DNA of 64,000 bases from CALLVF01 sp964632205 (GCA_964632205.1 CAZWBE010000002.1:1-64000); one strand, 5' to 3'; positions 16,223-25,746 are shown, numbered from the stretch's first letter. Numbers and translations are program-made. The notes: generated by a model from the letters alone, not told the origin.

Positions 16223-16344
16223 ATTTTTTATTTTATCACAGAAAGGGTTGTTTTCAATGAGAAAGTGGAAATTATTTATTGGCTTTTAGATTCAGTATTT
16301 GGAGTATCTGGTTAAAATAAGATATATTTTCTTCGTGAGTTTTA

Positions 16345-17022
16345 TTATTTTTCTATTGTTTTTTCAGTATCTTCTTCCGGTGCAGCTTCTTTAGATTGAA
16401 TTTCGGTAATAACCTCGGGAGCAACGCTTGTTGTCTCTGGTGTGGTGCTTTCTTCTTTATGGGCAATTACCGAAACAATTACTTTTTCAGGAGCAGTTTT
16501 TATATCGTAATTATTTGTTTTAGGAAGATCATTCACCTTAATCTCTTGACCGATGTCATTTAAAGATGAAATATCAATGTCAATTGTGGGGGGAATGTTT
16601 TGCGGAAGGGCTTCAATTAAAAGAGAGTTTAAATGAGTTAAAAGAATTGCTCCTAGTTCTTTTACTGCTTTTGAAACACCTACGACTTTGATAGGAACCT
16701 CAGTTTGTACTTTTTTATCTAAATCAATTTTTCTAAAGTCGACATGGAGTATATTATCAGTAAGAGGGTCTCTTTGGAGATTTTTGATAAGCACAGGAAT
16801 TAAATTTTCGTTTAATTTAAGATAAACAATACCGGTTTCTTTTGCTGTTTTATAGATTTTAATGAAATCCTTAAAGTTAACAGTTATCGCTTGAGATTTA
16901 AATTCTCGGCCGTAAATATTAGCCGGAATAAAGCCGTCGGCTCTTAATTTTTTTACTTTACGACCAAAGATCGTCCGAGTTTTAGCCTCCAAAATAAGTT
17001 TATTACCCTGTGGTTTTTCCAT
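16345..17022 (-). CDS. rplY: 50S ribosomal protein L25 (Ctc type)
   Basis: The 225-residue protein has the L25 N-terminal 5S-rRNA-binding domain (LEAKTRTIFGRKVKKLRADG, 10-29; PANIYGREFKS) and the longer Ctc-type C-terminal beta domain (TEVPIKVVGVSKAVKELGAIL). A low-complexity acidic tail rich in Glu, Thr and Pro runs from about 190. L25 binds 5S rRNA in the large subunit. It lies 13 bp after the DUF4012 gene on the same strand and is probably transcribed with it. The 122 bp between it and nusA shows no clear terminator. Confidence 0.92.
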   Translation of the reverse strand: MEKPQGNKLILEAKTRTIFGRKVKKLRADGFIPANIYGREFKSQAITVNFKDFIKIYKTAKETGIVYLKLNENLIPVLIKNLQRDPLTDNILHVDFRKIDLDKKVQTEVPIKVVGVSKAVKELGAILLTHLNSLLIEALPQNIPPTIDIDISSLNDIGQEIKVNDLPKTNNYDIKTAPEKVIVSVIAHKEESTTPETTSVAPEVITEIQSKEAAPEEDTEKTIEK

Positions 17023-17035
17023 CTTTTATAAAATA

Positions 17036-19294
17036 TTACTCTTTAATTAGTTCAATAAAGAAAATTTTGTCTGTGTTAAGAACAGTATTATAAACAATGT
17101 TTCTTTCTTTGACAAGGGGAGAAAAGTTTTGGTTAAGTAAAAAAATATTTTTGGGAAGGTTAAATTCTAAAATTAAATCATTATTAGAGGAACCAATTTG
17201 TTTTTGAATAATTAACTGATAAATTTGTTTTCCTTTTTCCAACATTTGCGATAATTGATAGTCAATTTTTATTTCTACCGTCTTTTTTGGTGGCACTTCA
17301 AAGAAAAAACCAATATTTTTTAGTTGATTAATTTGTTCAGTATAATCCTCAATTATTACCCCATCTTTAGTGATACTTTTTAAAATAGTATTTTTTGGCA
17401 AAAGGACTTGAAAAAAATTTCGATACGTCCCGCCTGGGAAGAAATCTCCAGGAGAATCGTTTTTATAATTAACTATGAGTAAATGATTAATAGTACCTTT
17501 AGAGTCAAAATTGGTTTTAAAAATAAAAGAACGATTAATAAAAAAATTAACCTTATTAACGCCGAGATTAGCATCGTAGGCAAAAAAATAATCGGCAAAA
17601 CAATTTCCAAAAGAATTAGCGCACTTAGGTTCGATTAGGCGCCCCGACCAGTACCACATGTCAATAAAATTTTGTAATCGTTGGTTATCAAAGTAGATAA
17701 CAATTTGTTTTTCATCGAGGGATTTTTTAATTGCCATGGCGAGTTTGATAAAAGAAACATTTTCTAAATTAATGACAATCTGCCGCGTAAGAGCTGATAA
17801 GAAACTTTTTTTTTGAATGGAGCCAGGGAAAAACCCTTTTTCTGAGTATATCTGGGCTTTTAAATAAAAATTTTTACTGTTGATGTATTCACCAAAGTCC
17901 GGTAAATAAATATCCCCAAACGCCGACAGAACTTGTTCAATGCTAGTTGTCGTGATTAAAATTGCTCCCGCGAAATCTGACATTTGCAGCTCTTTTTCTA
18001 AAAAAAATTGCGCTTTGAGATAGTTTTCCAAAAAATCCGGTGAAAAGTTGGAATCACGAAGAAACCAATGAGGTAGATTAAGATATTTTTTGATTGGTTC
18101 AGGGGGCTCTATATGAATTTTTAACTGACCATCAGCATCATAAACATCATAAATTTTAATATCTTCTATAGAGTAGTCCTTAACGTCAATAACCCCAAAA
18201 GATCCTAAAAAACCACCACCTGGTCGAAGTTCTCTGTTGTTGGCAAAAAAAATTAAATATTTTAATTCTTTATCTTTAGCTAAAATAATATCTAGATGCT
18301 CAAAAATTTTTTTTATTTTAGAAACACCATCGGAAACCTCCAATAATTGAGATTTAATATTTTTTAAAGGCAAAAAATAAGAGGGAATTTTTTGATTAAT
18401 ACTTTTAAGATCTTCATCTAAATAAGTAATGCTTTTTTTTAATTTTTTTACATGAAGATTAAGAGATAATTTTTCCTTGGTATTTTTATTTTTTTTAAAA
18501 AGTAATTTTTGAATTTCCTTAGCGTGAGTGTTTATTTCATAAGGATAACTAAGAATATTTTGAGTTTTCTCAGCCATATCAATGAGGTTATCGGGAAAAA
18601 GAGCGAGTGAAAATAATGAATAAGTTGGTCTTGAGATAAGATAGAGTCTTTGAGTAGTTTTAAGTAGTATTTTGCTAGCGTTGATTGAAGAGTTAGTTTT
18701 TTTAAAGTCTTCTTGCTTGAGTAACAAAACACCTCGATAAATAAATATGAAAGAGCCAATTAAAGGGATAATAAAGGCCAGATGAATAAGGATAAAGAAA
18801 CTAATAAATAAGGTAATTAATCTTTTCGGAGTTAGAAGGAGATTTATTTTTTGCCAATATCTTTGAAAACCCTCTTTTTCTATTTTATAAACTTTTGGAA
18901 AAAAAAGTCTTAAGTATTTCTCTTTTGTTTGTGAAAAAGAGAACCAAAGGATTCTCTCGATATCATTTTCTTTAATAATATCACCAGTGATATTAATTAC
19001 TTTTATTTGATGAGGCAAGTTTTTTAAGAATTGATCCATTTGAGCTCCTTGATTAAAAAAAATTAATATAAGCCGTTTAACATTAATATTCATAAGGGTA
19101 TTAATATCTAACGTTTCATTGATAAATAAGCAATAATCGAATGATGCCAGCGATTTAGGGATTTTTGAGGAAAAAAAAACCTCTGCTTGATGTTTTTTTA
19201 ACTCTGATTTTAAAAGAGAAATAAAAGGAAAATTGGTTTTTGAAACGATGAGAATTTTTTGCTTTTCTTCGGTTATTTCCGTTGTTAGGTTCAT
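17036..19294 (-). CDS. DUF4012 domain-containing membrane protein
   Basis: The 752-residue protein has an N-terminal Rossmann-like cytoplasmic region (1-150), a membrane helix at about 160-190, a helical stretch, and the DUF4012 core with the diagnostic segment FFANNRELRPGGGFLGSFGV near 348-367, followed by a long extracytoplasmic C-terminal part ending in beta-rich sequence. The family is common in Patescibacteria and Actinobacteria and is associated with envelope biogenesis, but its biochemical role is unknown. It heads a two-gene unit with rplY. A TACAAT box at 19301-19306 ends 6 nt before the start codon, so the transcript is probably leaderless. Confidence 0.85.
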   Translation of the reverse strand: MNLTTEITEEKQKILIVSKTNFPFISLLKSELKKHQAEVFFSSKIPKSLASFDYCLFINETLDINTLMNINVKRLILIFFNQGAQMDQFLKNLPHQIKVINITGDIIKENDIERILWFSFSQTKEKYLRLFFPKVYKIEKEGFQRYWQKINLLLTPKRLITLFISFFILIHLAFIIPLIGSFIFIYRGVLLLKQEDFKKTNSSINASKILLKTTQRLYLISRPTYSLFSLALFPDNLIDMAEKTQNILSYPYEINTHAKEIQKLLFKKNKNTKEKLSLNLHVKKLKKSITYLDEDLKSINQKIPSYFLPLKNIKSQLLEVSDGVSKIKKIFEHLDIILAKDKELKYLIFFANNRELRPGGGFLGSFGVIDVKDYSIEDIKIYDVYDADGQLKIHIEPPEPIKKYLNLPHWFLRDSNFSPDFLENYLKAQFFLEKELQMSDFAGAILITTTSIEQVLSAFGDIYLPDFGEYINSKNFYLKAQIYSEKGFFPGSIQKKSFLSALTRQIVINLENVSFIKLAMAIKKSLDEKQIVIYFDNQRLQNFIDMWYWSGRLIEPKCANSFGNCFADYFFAYDANLGVNKVNFFINRSFIFKTNFDSKGTINHLLIVNYKNDSPGDFFPGGTYRNFFQVLLPKNTILKSITKDGVIIEDYTEQINQLKNIGFFFEVPPKKTVEIKIDYQLSQMLEKGKQIYQLIIQKQIGSSNNDLILEFNLPKNIFLLNQNFSPLVKERNIVYNTVLNTDKIFFIELIKE

Positions 19295-19437
19295 GTTTCT
19301 ATTGTATAATTTCTTATTCTTTAATGCTAATTTTAAATCGTTGTGGTTTTAAATTTATTGAGAATGAACTTAAGTTGGTAAAAGCCCTTAATAAATAAAA
19401 AAGAAGCTAATGGTTTTAATTTAAAATTTACTAAAAA

Positions 19438-19911
19438 ATGGCGAAAATTGTTTCCTTTAATCAATTAAAAAAAAAGAAAAGCAAATTAATTATTAAAGGA
19501 AAGAAACCCGTGCTCGTGGGTGGATGTTTTGATTTAATCCATTATGGACATATCAAGTTTTTGAAAAAAGCAAAGGCTATTGGTGATTTTCTCATCGTTG
19601 CTTTGGAGTCTGATAAATTCATTAAAAAAGATAAAAAAAGAGATCCTATCCACAAGCAAAAAGAGCGGGCAGAAATTTTGGCTTCATTAGATATGATTGA
19701 CTTAGTAGTCACTCTTCCATTTTTTTCTAGCGATCAACAATATTTTAATATGATCAAGACAATTAATCCAAAAATTATTGCCGTTACCCAAGGTGACCCA
19801 AAAATTAGGCAAAAAAAGAAACAAGCTAGAAAAGTTGGGGCAATAGTGAGGGTTGTTACTCCTTTATTAAATAAGTTTTCAACAAGAAAAATTATTATGA
19901 AATTTACTTAA
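19438..19911 (+). CDS. Adenylyl/cytidylyltransferase family protein (RfaE2/TagD/RibL-like)
   Basis: The 157-residue protein is a single nucleotidyltransferase domain with GGCFDLIHYGHIKFL at 28-42, containing the HxGH motif (H35, H38) that binds the nucleotide phosphates, and the C-terminal FSTRKII that replaces the usual ISSTxIR. Members activate small substrates with CTP or ATP: heptose-1-phosphate (HldE), glycerol-3-phosphate (TagD), or FMN (RibL). The residues that separate these are not clear to me, and the surroundings (RNA phosphodiesterase) do not decide. The next gene starts 3 bp downstream. Confidence 0.8.
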   Translation: MAKIVSFNQLKKKKSKLIIKGKKPVLVGGCFDLIHYGHIKFLKKAKAIGDFLIVALESDKFIKKDKKRDPIHKQKERAEILASLDMIDLVVTLPFFSSDQQYFNMIKTINPKIIAVTQGDPKIRQKKKQARKVGAIVRVVTPLLNKFSTRKIIMKFT

Positions 19912-19914
19912 ATT

Positions 19915-20451
19915 ATGAGATTGTTTGTGGCAATTGATTTGCCTTTATCAGTTAAAAAAAAGGTAGAAAAAGAGTTAGTGAAGATTAAACAACTGTACCC
20001 TGATTTTAGGTGGGTGCCGCGGGAAAATTTTCACATCACTCTTCAATTTTACGGAGAAAGGAAGGATGAGGAGAAAATAAAAGAACAACTAGAAAGAAGT
20101 CTTTTTGATCAGCAATCTTTTTATCTCTATTCTACCTATGTTGGTCTCTTTATTAATAAAAAAATTGTTATTTACCTTGGTTTTAGGCGAGAGAAAAAAT
20201 TAGAACAATTAGTTGATAAAGTAAAAGCTGCTGTAACTACTAATTCTTATGGAGAAAAAAAATTCATTCCTCATTTAACTTTAGCCCGTTGTCGTATTCC
20301 CTCCAAACAACAATATTTTGCTTTAAAGAAAAGACTAAGTAAGCTAAAAATTAATATCTCTTTTCCGGTTAAAAAAGTGACTCTTTTTGAAAGTATTCTA
20401 GAAGGGAAGGCGGCAACATATAAAAAGAAGGGGGAGATATTTCTTATATAA
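19915..20451 (+). CDS. thpR: RNA 2',3'-cyclic phosphodiesterase (ThpR/LigT)
   Basis: The 178-residue protein has two HxTx motifs of the 2H phosphoesterase superfamily: HITL at 40-43 and HLTL near 122-125 (FIPHLTLARC). They line the catalytic groove that opens 2',3'-cyclic phosphates and can join tRNA halves in vitro. The N-terminal MRLFVAIDLP is typical of the family. It begins 3 bp after the nucleotidyltransferase gene and is followed by a strong terminator at 20462-20498, so it ends that transcription unit. Confidence 0.92.
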   Translation: MRLFVAIDLPLSVKKKVEKELVKIKQLYPDFRWVPRENFHITLQFYGERKDEEKIKEQLERSLFDQQSFYLYSTYVGLFINKKIVIYLGFRREKKLEQLVDKVKAAVTTNSYGEKKFIPHLTLARCRIPSKQQYFALKKRLSKLKINISFPVKKVTLFESILEGKAATYKKKGEIFLI

Positions 20452-20461
20452 AATTTTATAA

Positions 20462-20500
20462 AAAACCACCTCTGAGATTAAATCTCAGGAGTGGTTTTTT
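20462..20500. terminator. Bidirectional intrinsic terminator
   Basis: An 18-position hairpin (left arm from 20462, right arm ending at 20498) has a central block of eight paired bases (CTGAGATT against AATCTCAG), one mismatch and one wobble, and outer AAAACCAC/GTGGTTTT arms. T-runs follow on both strands. It lies between convergent thpR (+) and the DUF5679 gene (-), so it can end transcription from either side. Confidence 0.9.
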
Positions 20501-20517
20501 AATATTAAAAAATTCTT

Positions 20518-20661
20518 TTATGCGGTGCCTATTTTATACATTCCTGTACCGCAATCAGGACATTTGGCTTTCATGGCTGGTTTACCATTTTTCATGGTTA
20601 CTTTTTGAGGATTGGTTACTTCTTTTTTTCCTCGACATTTAACACAGTACATTGATGCCAT
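20518..20661 (-). CDS. DUF5679 small zinc-ribbon protein (47 aa)
   Basis: This short gene encodes MASMYCVKCRGKKEVT and continues to a second pair of cysteines, CPDCGTGMYK. C6, C9, C34 and C37 make a zinc ribbon; the spacing and the TMKNGKPAMKAKCPDCG region fit DUF5679, a family of unknown function frequent in Patescibacteria and Actinobacteria. It has a strong Shine-Dalgarno (AAAGGGGGTGAT directly before ATATTATG), unlike most genes here, and so is translated from a leadered or operon mRNA, probably with the membrane protein gene 19 bp upstream. It ends near the bidirectional terminator. Confidence 0.85.
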   Translation of the reverse strand: MASMYCVKCRGKKEVTNPQKVTMKNGKPAMKAKCPDCGTGMYKIGTA

Positions 20662-20680
20662 AATATCACCCCCTTTCAAT

Positions 20681-20971
20681 TTATTTTATAATCCTAACAA
20701 AATAAAGCAAAATTTCAAGCGCAATTATTACCCCTATCAGAATGAAACTTTTTCGCAGATCGGTTAAAAAAAAAGAGACTGTTTCTGTATCGCTATCTTT
20801 ATTTTTCTTTTCAAAAGTTATGTTTAACTCGGTTTTATTGGTAGCTTTTTTTGAACTTTGGGTTGATATTACCTCTTTTTTAAATGATGGTGGGGTCTGT
20901 AATCTTTCCAGAAGTTTTAACTTTCTTCGATATTGAGCAATTATTTTTTCTTTTTTTGTTTTTTTTGGCAT
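20681..20971 (-). CDS. Small single-span membrane protein
   Basis: The 96-residue protein begins with a basic, coiled segment (MPKKTKKEKIIAQYRRKLKL), has a polar, Ser/Thr/Lys-rich middle and ends with one membrane helix (about 74-93). The orientation is likely N-terminus inside. I do not recognise a named family. It lies upstream of the DUF5679 gene on the same strand with a 19-bp gap and is divergent from the DUF4446 gene. Function unknown. Confidence 0.6.
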   Translation of the reverse strand: MPKKTKKEKIIAQYRRKLKLLERLQTPPSFKKEVISTQSSKKATNKTELNITFEKKNKDSDTETVSFFLTDLRKSFILIGVIIALEILLYFVRIIK

Positions 20972-21072
20972 AAAATAGTAAAAAAAAGCAAGATCTTCAA
21001 AATATTATACTAAAAACATTAAAAGCATTAGTTCTCAAATTTTATTTGTTCATTTTTAAATATTAAAACATA

Positions 21073-21101
21073 TTGACACTTATTTGTAAAGAAGTTACAA
21101 T
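21073..21101 (+). promoter_or_regulatory. Sigma70-type promoter of the DUF4446 gene
   Basis: TTGACA at 21073-21078 and TACAAT at 21096-21101 are separated by 17 bp, close to the consensus. The start codon at 21111 begins 9 nt after the -10 box, so transcription should start within a few bases of the ATG. Confidence 0.85.
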
Positions 21102-21110
21102 GGTATCCAA

Positions 21111-21569
21111 ATGGTTATCATAGTTGCCGTTGTTTTTTTTATTTGGTTGCTTACTTTGACTTTTATCATTTTTAAATTAAGAAGTCATTACTATAATTTA
21201 GTTTCTCGTACCAGAAAAAGAAACATTGATGATATCCTTGATCACTTATTAAATACAAATGATAATTTTAAAAAAGAAATAAGTCTAATTAAAAAAGAGC
21301 TAGATGAGGAGATAAATAAGTCTAAATTCCATTTACAAAAGATTGGTTTAGTTCGTTTTAATCCTTTTGAAAGAATAGGGGGAGAGCAGAGTTTTGTTTT
21401 AGCTTTTCTTGATGCTGAAAATAATGGGTTAATCATTAATTTTATTTATACCCGAGACGGATTACGAGTTTACACAAAAAAGGTTAAAAAAGGAAAAGGA
21501 GAAAAGCATGAGTTATCTGAAGAAGAGCAGGAAGCTATAAAAAACAGTTTTTCGACGGATAAAAAATAA
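21111..21569 (+). CDS. DUF4446 family membrane protein
   Basis: The 152-residue protein has one N-terminal membrane helix (1-22), a coiled coil (about 40-75), and the conserved DUF4446 block around 80-120 (LVRFNPFERIGGEQSFVLAFLD). Family members occur in Firmicutes and Patescibacteria, function unknown, often near cell-envelope or chromosome-partition genes. A near-consensus promoter places the transcription start at or just before the ATG. The DUF3048 gene follows after 87 bp. Confidence 0.85.
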   Translation: MVIIVAVVFFIWLLTLTFIIFKLRSHYYNLVSRTRKRNIDDILDHLLNTNDNFKKEISLIKKELDEEINKSKFHLQKIGLVRFNPFERIGGEQSFVLAFLDAENNGLIINFIYTRDGLRVYTKKVKKGKGEKHELSEEEQEAIKNSFSTDKK

Positions 21570-21656
21570 GATGATAAGAGATTATAAAATCTATAAATTT
21601 TATATTTAAATTTTATATTTTATACTCGTTAAAACCCGAAATTAAAGTTAATTTTT

Positions 21657-22829
21657 ATGATCAATAAAAAAGCCGGTTTTTTTATTAGTTTTATAATTTT
21701 TCTTTTATCAGCTTATACCTCTTATTCTTTTTTTTCTCAGGGGCCTGAGAAATTTATTTCCCCTTTAGTTACAGAATATAAAGTGCCAAAAGGCAACGGA
21801 AATAATTTTAACGGAAGTGAGATTACCAATGAACCAAAAACAGAAGAATGTCCTTTAAATGGCGAAATGTTGACTAAAACTCAAAAATCTAAATGGGAAA
21901 AGAGAAGACCTTTGGGGGTGATGATAGAAAACCACGTAGATGCTAGGCCACAATCGGGATTATCATCAGCCGATGTCGTTTATGAGGTTGTGGCAGAAGG
22001 AGGGATTACGAGGTTTTTAGCAATCTATTATTGTAAAGATGCTCCTTATATCGGCCCAATTCGTTCGGCGCGAATTTATTTTATTAAAATTCTTGAAGGG
22101 TATGGAAGCTATCCGCTTTATGCCCATGTTGGTGGAGCGAATACACCTGGACCAGCTGATGCTTTAGGTTACATCAAAAAAATTGGTTGGTCTCTTTACA
22201 ATGATTTAAATCAATTTTCCGTCCCCTATCCTTATTTTTGGCGAGATTATGAACGGTTACCAGGAAGAGCAACAGAACATACAGTTTATTCATCAACAAT
22301 AAAGCTATGGCAGTTTGCTAAGGATAAAAGGGGCTTAACTAATATTGACGATAAAGGAAGATCATGGGATGAGACATTTACTCCCTGGAAATTTAAAGAT
22401 GATGCGTCATTAAAAGAAAGAGGAACAATAGAAAAAATAGATTTTGGGTTCTGGACACAATCGGCTTCTCAATATTCGGTCGTATGGGATTATGTAAGAA
22501 GCAGGAACACATATTTAAGAACCAATGGAGGCGAACCACATCTTGATAAAAATACGGGTAAACAACTTGAGGCCAAAAATGTTGTTATCGTCTTTGCTCA
22601 TGAATCACTTGCTAATGACGGTTATGAAGGAGGGCATCTTCTTTATAAATTGTTGGGAAATGGCGATGCTTTAATATTTCAGGATGGCAATGCAATTACT
22701 GCTTTTTGGGAAAGGAAAAATGAAAAAGATTTAATGAGGTTTCTTAATAAGGAGAGGAAGGAGATATTAATGGTAAGAGGTCAGATATTTATTGAAATTT
22801 TACCGGTAGGCAATAAAGTAATTTACTAA
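21657..22829 (+). CDS. DUF3048 domain-containing exported protein (YerB-like)
   Basis: The 390-residue protein has an N-terminal signal or membrane anchor (about 7-26), a short linker and then the DUF3048 domain, with RPLGVMIENHVDARPQSGL near 84-102, ADVVYEVVAEGGITRFLAI and the GPIRSARIYF motif. The B. subtilis relative YerB is a lipoprotein of unknown function; no lipobox Cys is visible here. A second conserved domain at about 290-380 (VVIVFAHESLANDG) completes the family layout. The wHTH gene follows after 9 bp. Confidence 0.88.
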   Translation: MINKKAGFFISFIIFLLSAYTSYSFFSQGPEKFISPLVTEYKVPKGNGNNFNGSEITNEPKTEECPLNGEMLTKTQKSKWEKRRPLGVMIENHVDARPQSGLSSADVVYEVVAEGGITRFLAIYYCKDAPYIGPIRSARIYFIKILEGYGSYPLYAHVGGANTPGPADALGYIKKIGWSLYNDLNQFSVPYPYFWRDYERLPGRATEHTVYSSTIKLWQFAKDKRGLTNIDDKGRSWDETFTPWKFKDDASLKERGTIEKIDFGFWTQSASQYSVVWDYVRSRNTYLRTNGGEPHLDKNTGKQLEAKNVVIVFAHESLANDGYEGGHLLYKLLGNGDALIFQDGNAITAFWERKNEKDLMRFLNKERKEILMVRGQIFIEILPVGNKVIY

Positions 22830-22838
22830 ACTAATTTT

Positions 22839-23414
22839 ATGTTAAAAAATATTATCCCCTCAAAAACAAGACGTAAAATTTTAGAATTTTTTTTCCATCA
22901 TCCCAATGAAAATTATTATCTGAGAAGCATTGTTCGAGAAGTAGACGAAGAAGTGAATGCCGTCAAGCGAGAGCTTGATAATTTGTCAGAAGAAAAATTA
23001 CTCCTAAAAGAAAGACGGCTTAATAAAGTTTATTACAGTCTTAATAAAAATTATCTTTTTTATGATGAATTTTTACGAATTTTTACAAAAACCGGATTTT
23101 TACCTACCCAGATTTATAAAAATCTTCCAAAAATTGGTAAGGTAAAATTTATTGTTTTGTCAACTAAGTTTGCTAAAAATCTTGCCATTAAAGATGATGA
23201 AATATATATCCTTTTTGTTGGGGTGATTGTTATTCCCGAAGTTGAGGTAATTATTTCTCAAGCGGAAAAAAACTTTGGCCGGCCGATAAATTATACCGTC
23301 ATGACCGAAGAGGAATTTATTTTTCGTAAAAAAAACAATGACCCCTTCATTTGGCGATTTTTAAAACAGCCAAAAATAATGTTGGTTGGGATAGAAGAAG
23401 AATTGTTAAAATAA
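22839..23414 (+). CDS. Winged-helix transcriptional regulator
   Basis: The first 80 residues form a winged helix-turn-helix of the ArsR/MarR-like type (SKTRRKILEFFFHHPNENYYLRSIVRE, then a wing with ERRLNKVYYSLN). The remaining 110 residues resemble the minimal-nucleotidyltransferase-like region seen in some HTH proteins, without the catalytic GS...D motif that I can find. It is probably a DNA-binding regulator of unknown target. It sits between DUF3048 and secD with short spacers on both sides. Confidence 0.7.
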   Translation: MLKNIIPSKTRRKILEFFFHHPNENYYLRSIVREVDEEVNAVKRELDNLSEEKLLLKERRLNKVYYSLNKNYLFYDEFLRIFTKTGFLPTQIYKNLPKIGKVKFIVLSTKFAKNLAIKDDEIYILFVGVIVIPEVEVIISQAEKNFGRPINYTVMTEEEFIFRKKNNDPFIWRFLKQPKIMLVGIEEELLK

Positions 23415-23446
23415 TTACTCAGTAGTAAATAAGCTAATCATCATCG

Positions 23447-24778
23447 ATGAAATTGTTAAAAATTTCTATCCTGTTTTCGCTATTAATACTACTAGTCTGG
23501 ATTGATTTACCAGAGAATTTTCGCATATTTAATTACACAATAAATCCACCAACGATTTCGGTAAATGTTTTTGGCTTCAATCTAAAAAAAGAATTTAAAA
23601 CTCATTTAGGTTTAGATCTTAAAGGTGGGAGTCGCTTAATTTTTGAAGCCGATACAACCAAAATTTCCCCGTCCGATTTAGATGATGCCTTAGATTCAAC
23701 AAGAGATATAATTGAGAAGAGAGTTAACTACTTTGGTGTTTCTGAACCAATGATCCAGACATTAAAGTCAGGAGGCAAATATCGAATAAGCGTTGATCTT
23801 CCCGGGGTGACTGACATTTCTCAAGCAATTAATCTTATTGGTAGAACCGCTCAGTTATCATTTAAAGAAGAAGCAACAGTTGAGGCAAAGATCGCTACGA
23901 CAACACCAATTTTTACTAGATTAACCAAAGACACCGGATTTACTGGGAAACATATAAAAAAAGCCCAATTAAGTTTTGATCCCCAGAATGGTAAGCCCCA
24001 AGTGTCTTTAATTTTTAATAAAGAAGGAGTTAAATTATTTGCTGATATTACCACTCGTAACGTTGGCAAACCAGTGGCGATTTTTATTGATGATTTTCTT
24101 ATCTCAGCGCCAGTAGTTCAACAACCAATTGTTGATGGTAACGCAGTAATAACCGGTAATTTTACCGTTCAGGAGGCAAAAAAATTAGCCATTGCGATTA
24201 ATTCTGGCGCTTTACCATTATCGATTAAATTAATTGAACAAAGAAACATCGGCCCAACTTTAGGAGCGACTGAAGTGAAAAAAAGTGTGTATGCGGGAGT
24301 AGTTGGGCTTTTAATGGTTTTATTTTTTATGATCGCCTACTATGGCAAGTTAGGCATTATTGCCGCTATTGCTCTTATTATTTACGGTCTGATTTCCTTG
24401 GCCATTTTTCGTTTAATACCCGTTGTCTTGACGTTACCGGGAGTAGCTGGATTTATTCTTTCTATCGGGATGGCGGTTGATGCCAATATCTTGATTTTTG
24501 AAAGAATAAAAGAAGAATTAAGAGCGGGCAAAGATTATGATGTGGCAATAAGACTTGGTTTTGGTCGAGCCATTGATGCTATTAAAGATGCTAATTTGAC
24601 AACCCTTTTAGTAGCCTTTATTCTTTTTAATCCTCTTAATTGGGAGTTTTTGCCACAGTTTGGATTAGTTAGAGGGTTTGCTTTGACATTGGCGATTGGG
24701 GTAGCGACGAGTTTATTTACAGGAGTGGTGATAACAAAAAGATTAATTGGTTTATTTTATAAACAAGTTAAAAGTTAA
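23447..24778 (+). CDS. secD: Protein translocase subunit SecD
   Basis: The 443-residue protein has an N-terminal helix, the D1 motif (GLDLKGGSRLIFEADT near 56-71), the large periplasmic P1 region, and six-helix transmembrane block with FILSIGMAVDANILIFERIKE (motif D4). Together with SecF it uses the proton gradient to pull exported proteins out of SecYEG. It is shorter than E. coli SecD (615) because the P1 domain is smaller, as in many bacteria. secF follows after a 75-bp spacer that holds an inverted repeat. Confidence 0.95.
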   Translation: MKLLKISILFSLLILLVWIDLPENFRIFNYTINPPTISVNVFGFNLKKEFKTHLGLDLKGGSRLIFEADTTKISPSDLDDALDSTRDIIEKRVNYFGVSEPMIQTLKSGGKYRISVDLPGVTDISQAINLIGRTAQLSFKEEATVEAKIATTTPIFTRLTKDTGFTGKHIKKAQLSFDPQNGKPQVSLIFNKEGVKLFADITTRNVGKPVAIFIDDFLISAPVVQQPIVDGNAVITGNFTVQEAKKLAIAINSGALPLSIKLIEQRNIGPTLGATEVKKSVYAGVVGLLMVLFFMIAYYGKLGIIAAIALIIYGLISLAIFRLIPVVLTLPGVAGFILSIGMAVDANILIFERIKEELRAGKDYDVAIRLGFGRAIDAIKDANLTTLLVAFILFNPLNWEFLPQFGLVRGFALTLAIGVATSLFTGVVITKRLIGLFYKQVKS

Positions 24779-24783
24779 AAGGC

Positions 24784-24844
24784 AAAAATTAAAAGTTTTA
24801 ATTTGGCATCCTTACATTGTCTAAATTTTTAACTTTTAATTTTT
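24784..24844. repeat. Inverted repeat between secD and secF
   Basis: AAAAATTAAAAGTT (24784-24797) is perfectly inverted at 24831-24844, leaving a 33-nt loop. The arms are pure A/T-type low complexity and belong to the same compositional class as other short A-rich tracts scattered in the window. It could be a weak hairpin affecting secF translation or simply two oppositely oriented micro-repeats. Confidence 0.55.
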
Positions 24845-24853
24845 AATTTAATT

Positions 24854-25720
24854 ATGCTTAACTTTCTTAAGCATCGTTTAATCTGTTTTCTAATTTCTTT
24901 GATAATTATCAGTGTTGGTCTATTTTCTATCATCAAATGGGGCTATCGGTTTTCTATTGATTTTGTTGGGGGGACAAACTTAGAATATTTGATTGATAAA
25001 AAAATACAGCCAGAGCTGTTCAAAAATTTTTTTGAACAAAATAAAGTTAATGTCTTTAATATAAACCAAAAAGGAAAAATTGTTCAAATAAGAACATCAC
25101 CAATCGATGAAAAAAAAGAGTTAAAACTAAGAAAAAGTTTAGAAAAAAAATTTAAGGCAAAATTTGATTTAATGAAATTTGAAACCGTAGGACCAGTTTT
25201 GGGTCGTGAGACAATGGTAAGAACAGTCATTGCTTCATTTTTGGCAATTTTTGGGATTTTAATTTATATGAGTTTCGCTTTTAAAAGTTTTAATTTTGCC
25301 TTAGCGGCTATTTTAGCGATGTTACATGATTTTTTAGTCGTTGTTGGTAGTTATTCATTAATTTCCCATTTTTTCGGTGCCGAGCTTGACACTTTATTTG
25401 TCACTGCTTTGTTAACTACCATGTCATTCTCAGTCCACGATACGATCGTCATCTTTGATAAGATAAGAGAATATTATCAATCAGAAGAGAAAATTGATAT
25501 AGAATTTGCCGCTAATAAAGCCTTAACGGAAACGATGGTAAGATCGCTTAATAACTCCATGACGATTATTTTTATGCTTTTGGCTTTAATCTTGTTAGGA
25601 GGGTCAACCATCCGCTTTTTTGTCATTACCCTTTTGATTGGTACGGTTACCGGTACTTATTCCTCTCCGTTTGTTGCCACACCAATACTTGTCGCTCTTG
25701 AAAAAAAGAAGAAACAATAA
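24854..25720 (+). CDS. secF: Protein translocase subunit SecF
   Basis: The 288-residue membrane protein has the SecF signature: GYRFSIDFVGGTNLEY near 30-45 (motif D2), six membrane helices, and TALLTTMSFSVHDTIVIFDKIRE (motif D5/D6). It pairs with SecD in the translocase accessory complex. No stop-start coupling with secD is present; the genes are separated by an A/T-rich spacer. Confidence 0.95.
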   Translation: MLNFLKHRLICFLISLIIISVGLFSIIKWGYRFSIDFVGGTNLEYLIDKKIQPELFKNFFEQNKVNVFNINQKGKIVQIRTSPIDEKKELKLRKSLEKKFKAKFDLMKFETVGPVLGRETMVRTVIASFLAIFGILIYMSFAFKSFNFALAAILAMLHDFLVVVGSYSLISHFFGAELDTLFVTALLTTMSFSVHDTIVIFDKIREYYQSEEKIDIEFAANKALTETMVRSLNNSMTIIFMLLALILLGGSTIRFFVITLLIGTVTGTYSSPFVATPILVALEKKKKQ

Positions 25721-25746
25721 GCAAAAAGTCTAAAAATTTATTTAAT